A DNA stretch of 9,327 bases. Origin: an uncultured Erysipelotrichaceae bacterium (lineage in GTDB: Bacteria; Bacillota_I; Bacilli_A; Erysipelotrichales; Erysipelotrichaceae). Shown one piece after another: positions 6,227 through 9,327 of this stretch (positions within the stretch are counted from its first letter, which is position 1; each line of letters opens with the position of its first letter). The DNA lies in NCBI GenBank assembly GCA_902796465.1, contig CADBPK010000119.1:1-9327 (forward strand), in the 5' to 3' direction. A program made the translations under genes and the position numbers. A model generated the notes under the pieces. It was given only the letters and a program-made list of their open reading frames with translations, did no database searches and had not been told where the DNA came from.

Positions 6227-7262
6227 GAAAAAAGTGATCGGGAAGCTGAATAAGTGCTATGCCCTGGGAATGTTTGCCTATGATGGGAAACCGCATATCG
6301 TCTGCGCGGCGGAAAAGCAGGATCCGTGCTATGCCTTTGACCTGGACGGGACAAAGACGGATACGCTCTGGGAAGGCCCGGGGGGTGTCATGACCGTCCT
6401 GCAGGCGCCGGGAGATAAACCGGTGCTGCTGGCAACACAGAAATTCTATTCCCCGAATGATTCCGCGGAGGCAAAGATCGTTTACTATACAAAAGAAGAC
6501 GGCGGATGGAAATGCAGCGTACTGTGCGACCTGCCGTTTGTGCATCGTTTCGGCATCGTGGAAAAGAACGGCAGGAACTGGCTGATCGCATGCACGCTGA
6601 AATCCGCGCATGCCTTCAAAAACGACTGGACATGCCCGGGCAGGATCTGGGTGGCTGAACTGCCTGAGAATATTCTGCAGTATGATGCGGATCACCAGCT
6701 GAAGCTGGAACCGCTGGTCAGCGGTCTGTACAAGAACCATGGCTTTGCGGTGCATCAGAAGGAAGACGGCAGTACCTTCGCTGTCGTCGGTACGGAAAAC
6801 GGCATATGGCTGTGTGAACCGCCGGCAGAAGAAGGCGGGGAATGGAACTGTGAATGCATCCTGGAAGAACCTGCCAGCGATGTCCTGTATCTGGATTTTG
6901 ACGGGGATGGCGAAAGGGAACTGTTCGTCCTGTCGCCGTTCCACGGGGATACCGTATCGGTATATAAAAAGAAAAACGGCAGTTTTGAAAAGGTCTGGGA
7001 ACGTGATAAGAAGATGCCGTTCATCCATGCGATCTACAGCGGAAAGATCAACGGGAAAACCGTGGCTTTCACCGGCAACCGGCAGGAAGACATGGAACTC
7101 ATCATGATATCGTACGAAGATGGCGGCTATCAGGTAACAGTGCTGGATCAGGGAAGCGGACCGGCCAACTGCATGTTCTTTGAAGACAACGGCGTATACA
7201 AACTGGCAGCGGCGAACCGGGAGACCGATGAGATCGCGCTGTATACGCTGAAGGAGGAATAG
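6216..7262 (+). CDS. Uncharacterised cytoplasmic protein with seven repeats, probable seven-bladed beta-propeller (FG-GAP/VCBS-like)
   Basis: I do not recognise a characterised family. The 348-residue protein has no signal peptide or membrane segment. It is built from seven divergent units of about 40-50 residues, each with a beta-hairpin turn rich in Asp/Asn-Gly followed by a hydrophobic strand. Cores are AYDGKPHIVCAAE (22-34), APGDKPVLLATQK (64-76), EKNGRNWLIACTL (116-128), KEDGSTFAVVGTE (182-194), DFDGDGERELFVLS (227-240), GKINGKTVAFTGN (276-288) and EDNGVYKLAAANR (323-335). The fifth carries a DxDGDG calcium-type loop as in FG-GAP/VCBS repeats. Seven units suggest a closed propeller. The ATG at 6216 overlaps the kinase by 11 bp and has AAGGA at 6204-6208. 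It ends two nt before ulaE. Its place inside a sugar-catabolism operon suggests a lactonase, epimerase or sensor of a pathway sugar, but this is only inference from context. Confidence 0.8.
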   Translation: MKAEKKVIGKLNKCYALGMFAYDGKPHIVCAAEKQDPCYAFDLDGTKTDTLWEGPGGVMTVLQAPGDKPVLLATQKFYSPNDSAEAKIVYYTKEDGGWKCSVLCDLPFVHRFGIVEKNGRNWLIACTLKSAHAFKNDWTCPGRIWVAELPENILQYDADHQLKLEPLVSGLYKNHGFAVHQKEDGSTFAVVGTENGIWLCEPPAEEGGEWNCECILEEPASDVLYLDFDGDGERELFVLSPFHGDTVSVYKKKNGSFEKVWERDKKMPFIHAIYSGKINGKTVAFTGNRQEDMELIMISYEDGGYQVTVLDQGSGPANCMFFEDNGVYKLAAANRETDEIALYTLKEE

Positions 7263-7264
7263 GA

Positions 7265-8113
7265 ATGGATTATTCACTCGGTTTATATGAAAAGGCGATC
7301 CCGGCAGGACTGTCTTTCCGGGAAATGTTTGAGATTACGAAAGAATGCGGCTTTGACCGTCTGGAGATCAGCATCGATGAAACCGATGCCAGACTGTCCA
7401 GGCTGGATCTGCCGGCGGAAGAAGTAAGGGCATTGGGTGCGCTTTCCCGTCAGTATAATGTCCCGATCCGGACGATGTGTCTTTCCGGGCACAGGAAATA
7501 TCCGTTCGGATCACATGACGCGGATATCCGGAAGCGCAGTATGGAGATCATGCGTAAGGCGGTCGATTTCTCCGAGAACGCAGGTATTTCCGTCATCCAG
7601 CTGGCCGGCTATGACGTGTATTACGAAGAAGGTGACGCGGATACGGAAAAATGGTTCCGTGAGAATCTGAAAGCAGCGGCGGATTACGCGGCGGCACATG
7701 GTGTCATCCTGGCGTTTGAAACGATGGAAACACCGTTTATGGATACCGTGGAGAAAGCTATGAAATATGTCCGGTATGTGGATTCTCCCTGGCTGGGCGT
7801 TTATCCGGATATCGGGAATCTGAAGAATGCGGCAGTTTTGTACGGCCATGATGTGACGGAAGACTTCAAAAAAGGAAAAAATCATATTTTCGCAGTACAT
7901 CTCAAGGAAACAAACCCCGGCATCTACCGGGATATGAATTACGGTACAGGCGGGCATACCGAATATGTACCTTGCATCAAAGCAGCGCTGGATATGGGCG
8001 TGCACATGTTTACCGGTGAATTCTGGTACCAGAAAGGACAGGATCACATAAAGATCATTAAGGAGTCAAATGTGTTCCTGCGGGAAAAGATCAGGGAGGC
8101 GGAAAATGCTTGA
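7265..8113 (+). CDS. ulaE: UlaE/SgbU-type L-ribulose-5-phosphate 3-epimerase (L-xylulose 5-phosphate 3-epimerase)
   Basis: This 282-residue TIM-barrel enzyme interconverts L-xylulose 5-phosphate and L-ribulose 5-phosphate in the cytoplasm. It matches E. coli UlaE/SgbU in nearly every conserved block: [10 protein letters not shown] (6-15), the [14 protein letters not shown] segment (35-48), [13 protein letters not shown] (71-83), [25 protein letters not shown] (110-120), VYPDIGNL (179-186), [11 protein letters not shown] (209-219) and GEFW (251-254). Likely metal ligands by analogy are Glu152, Asp182, His212 and Glu252. A strong AGGAGG at 7252-7257 lies seven nt before the ATG, and the propeller gene stops two bases upstream. 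The last eight bases overlap ulaF. In E. coli the same enzyme serves ascorbate (ula) and 2,3-diketogulonate (yia) routes, so it marks an L-pentulose 5-phosphate intermediate whatever the first substrate is. Confidence 0.95.
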   Translation: MDYSLGLYEKAIPAGLSFREMFEITKECGFDRLEISIDETDARLSRLDLPAEEVRALGALSRQYNVPIRTMCLSGHRKYPFGSHDADIRKRSMEIMRKAVDFSENAGISVIQLAGYDVYYEEGDADTEKWFRENLKAAADYAAAHGVILAFETMETPFMDTVEKAMKYVRYVDSPWLGVYPDIGNLKNAAVLYGHDVTEDFKKGKNHIFAVHLKETNPGIYRDMNYGTGGHTEYVPCIKAALDMGVHMFTGEFWYQKGQDHIKIIKESNVFLREKIREAENA

Positions 8114-8801
8114 AGAGCTGAAAAAGGAAGTATGCGAGGCGAATCTCGAACTGGTGCGCAAAGGCATCGTGATCTATACATGGGGCAATGTGTCCGGTAT
8201 TTCGGAAGACAGGAAATACATGGTCATCAAACCGTCCGGTGTGGATTATGACGGCATGACATGGGAAGACATGGTCGTTGTGGATATCGAGACCGGTGAA
8301 AGGGCTGAAGGAAAATGGAAGCCTTCCTCGGATACGGATACCCATCTGGAACTGTACCGCCGCTATGACAAAATTAAAGGCATCGTGCATACCCATTCCA
8401 TAAACGCAGTCGCGTTTGCCCAGGCAGGCCTGCCGATCCCGGCGCTCGGCACGACACATGCGGATTATTTCTACGGTGATATCCCGTGCACACGGGAACT
8501 GACACAGGATGAGGTCGAAGAAGCGTATGAGAGGAATACCGGGAAGGTGATCATTGAAACGATCGAAGGACTCAACATCGATCCGGCAGCTGTACCGGGC
8601 ATCGTTGTCAAAAACCACGGTCCGTTTGCCTGGGGCAAGAGTCCGGCAAATGCCGTATACAATGCCGTGGTCATGGAAACGGTAGCGGAGATGGATCTCA
8701 AGACATTGATGCTGAATCCGCTGGCTTCCATTGCGCGGTATGTCCTTGATAAACACTATATGCGCAAACACGGGCCGAACGCCTATTACGGACAGGAATA
8801 A
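8106..8801 (+). CDS. ulaF: L-ribulose-5-phosphate 4-epimerase (UlaF/AraD/SgbE family)
   Basis: This 231-residue class II aldolase-fold enzyme converts L-ribulose 5-phosphate to D-xylulose 5-phosphate, which enters the pentose phosphate pathway. Length and numbering match E. coli AraD: the phosphate-binding WGNVSG (26-31), KPSG (42-45), SSDTDTH (74-80) with Asp76, metal ligands His95 and His97 in [19 protein letters not shown] with Asp120, and NHGPFAWG with His171. The C-terminal YYGQ supplies the catalytic tyrosine of the neighbouring subunit. The start at 8106 is chosen because AGGGAGG at 8093-8099 lies six nt upstream and MLEELKKEV is the family's usual N-terminus; it overlaps the ulaE stop by eight bases. 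Name choice between ulaF, araD and sgbE rests on the UlaE and UlaG neighbours, since the proteins are interchangeable in sequence. A hairpin terminator follows 12 nt after the stop. Confidence 0.95.
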   Translation: MLEELKKEVCEANLELVRKGIVIYTWGNVSGISEDRKYMVIKPSGVDYDGMTWEDMVVVDIETGERAEGKWKPSSDTDTHLELYRRYDKIKGIVHTHSINAVAFAQAGLPIPALGTTHADYFYGDIPCTRELTQDEVEEAYERNTGKVIIETIEGLNIDPAAVPGIVVKNHGPFAWGKSPANAVYNAVVMETVAEMDLKTLMLNPLASIARYVLDKHYMRKHGPNAYYGQE

Positions 8802-8813
8802 AAAAGAAATGAA

Positions 8814-8838
8814 AAAGCCGCAGCTCAGTTGCGGCTTT
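8814..8838. terminator. Bidirectional intrinsic terminator after the ula-like operon
   Basis: Nine base pairs (AAAGCCGCA at 8814-8822 with TTGCGGCTTT at 8830-8838, using the matching nine bases) close a seven-base loop. The A-run at 8812-8816 gives a U-tract for minus-strand transcripts and the T-run at 8836-8838, with TTTT at 8844-8847 a little further on, serves the plus strand. It separates ulaF from the convergent glucosidase remnant. Confidence 0.85.
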
Positions 8839-8845
8839 CACTGTT

Positions 8846-9217
8846 TTATCTGCGGATCAGGACGGCTGCCTCGTAAGGCTTCAGTGTACGGAAGTCAGCG
8901 TCTGTGCGTCCGATATTGGACAGGAGGACACTGTATCCGGACAGATCAAGATCGAATTCCGCTTCGTTTCCGTAGAAGTTTGTCAGAACGATGAGGCTTT
9001 CATCATCCAGCGCTCTTTCGAAAGCGAAGATGGATCTGTGATCTTTCAGAAGTTCTTTGAACAGACCTTCCTGAATGACCTTGTTTTCTTTTCTCAGACG
9101 GATCTGTTTCTGATAGTAGCGGAAGATCGAATCAGGATCGGCGAGATCCTTTTTTACGTTGATCTCACGGTAGTTGTCACATACCTGCAGCCACGGTTTC
9201 GCGGCGGAGAATCCGGC
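8846..9217 (-). pseudogene. C-terminal fragment of a GH13 alpha-glucosidase (oligo-1,6-glucosidase / dextran glucosidase type)
   Basis: The minus strand encodes 123 recognisable residues ending at TAA (8848-8846). They begin AGFSAAKPW and continue with NYREINVKKDLADPDSIF, RYYQKQIRLRKEN, LIVLTNFYG and LKPYEAAVLI. These match the end of GH13 alpha-glucosidases, which cut alpha-1,6 or alpha-1,4 linked oligosaccharides in the cytoplasm: the loop after the catalytic barrel, the last barrel helix and the small C-terminal beta domain. Full-length members have about 540-560 residues. The expected upstream motif (QWDDS/xNAGF) is absent: before AGF the frame reads unrelated residues (TFLDLLTY) and hits an in-frame stop at 9277-9275, with no start codon between. 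All catalytic residues would have been in the missing part. The simplest reading is a gene cut by a mobile-element junction near 9217. The alternative is that the real 5' part continues elsewhere and the window edge is an assembly join. Confidence 0.75.
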
Positions 9218-9303
9218 GTACGTCAGAAGATCTAGGAAGGTTTTAACACATATTAGCGAAGAAGTCCCTTCTTCTTACGAAGTGTAAAGGAGGGGATGAA
9301 TTC
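9218..9303 (+). mobile_element. Orphan right end / omegaRNA-like scaffold of an IS200/IS605 TnpB element, tnpB missing
   Basis: The stretch begins where the glucosidase homology stops. Its core, TTAGCGAAGAAGTCCC at 9253-9268, is followed by a hairpin and GGGGATGAATTC at 9292-9303. In the hairpin CCCTTCTT at 9266-9273 pairs with AAGGAGGG around 9288-9295, including two G-U pairs that exist only in a plus-strand RNA. A shorter alternative hairpin, GAAGAAG/CTTCTTC at 9258-9274, competes with it. This layout (AAGAAG-CCC-hairpin-GGGG, then flank) resembles the conserved right end of Bacillota TnpB elements, where it forms the 3' scaffold of the omegaRNA and the guide is read from the adjoining DNA. 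No tnpB lies upstream, so it would be a remnant or a minimal non-autonomous copy. The short VRQKI-stop at 9219-9235 could be a leftover tnpB C-terminus, but that is speculative. Assignment is by pattern recall, not by alignment. Confidence 0.45.
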
Positions 9304-9315
9304 GTATGGAAAATA

Positions 9316-9324
9316 TGATATAAT
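9316..9324 (+). promoter_or_regulatory. Extended -10 promoter at the window edge
   Basis: The sequence TGATATAAT is a perfect extended -10 (TGn plus TATAAT). No clear -35 is seen upstream (the 17-nt position reads ATGAAT). It would transcribe rightward into whatever lies beyond the window. It follows the transposon-like end by 13 nt. AT-rich sequence yields such matches by chance, so confidence is moderate to low. Confidence 0.35.
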
Positions 9325-9327
9325 ATA

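Noticed and set aside
6198..7277. A 359-codon minus-strand frame antisense to the propeller gene
   Set aside because: It mirrors the sense gene almost exactly and shows no motif. The plus-strand frame has overlapping coupling, a ribosome binding site and internal repeats.
9038..9235. A 65-codon plus-strand frame near the window end
   Set aside because: Most of it is antisense to the recognisable glucosidase fragment. Only its last few codons (VRQKI) lie past the junction, and these are mentioned as a possible tnpB leftover.
1..9327. CRISPR arrays, tRNA or rRNA genes
   Set aside because: No regularly spaced direct repeats, cloverleaf sequence or rRNA signature was seen on either strand.

Overview
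The window looks like a chromosomal segment of a low-to-mid GC Bacillota, probably gut-associated and perhaps Erysipelotrichia or Lachnospiraceae. This rests on strong AGGAGG-type ribosome binding sites, short intergenic gaps, compact bidirectional hairpin terminators and the protein families present. It is an inference, since no rRNA or other marker gene is in the window.

Layout. (1) Positions 1-2221, plus strand: the 3' part of a phosphoglycolate-phosphatase-like HAD hydrolase fused to a four-helix membrane domain, then a Bcp-type peroxiredoxin, then a YaaA peroxide-stress protein coupled to it by a TGATG stop/start overlap. This reads as a peroxide-defence operon. A bidirectional terminator follows at 2221-2263. 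(2) Positions 2270-3493, minus strand: hypoxanthine phosphoribosyltransferase followed by an ECF-transporter S component. The S component appears to have its own extended -10 promoter, placed so close to the ATG that the mRNA would be leaderless. (3) Positions 3494-3625: a short divergent intergenic region with a probable extended -10 promoter for the next operon. (4) Positions 3626-8801, plus strand: a tight five-gene catabolic operon made of UlaG-type lactonase, FGGY sugar kinase, an unassigned protein built from seven repeats (probable seven-bladed beta-propeller), UlaE-type 3-epimerase and UlaF/AraD-type 4-epimerase. It ends at a strong hairpin at 8814-8838. (5) Positions 8846-9217, minus strand: only the C-terminal 123 residues of a GH13 alpha-glucosidase. 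The homology ends abruptly and an in-frame stop lies just beyond. (6) Positions 9218-9303: a sequence resembling the right end / omegaRNA scaffold of an IS200/IS605 TnpB element without its tnpB, then an extended -10 at the window's edge.

How the genes may work together. The kinase, 3-epimerase and 4-epimerase make a complete route from an L-pentulose (L-xylulose or L-ribulose) to D-xylulose 5-phosphate. The UlaG homologue points to L-ascorbate or a related lactone. However, the ascorbate phosphotransferase system (UlaABC) and the decarboxylase UlaD are absent here, while a kinase and the propeller protein are present. The operon is therefore a non-canonical ula/yia-like system whose substrate and entry step are open. 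This operon, and especially the propeller protein, is the best candidate for undescribed biology in the window.
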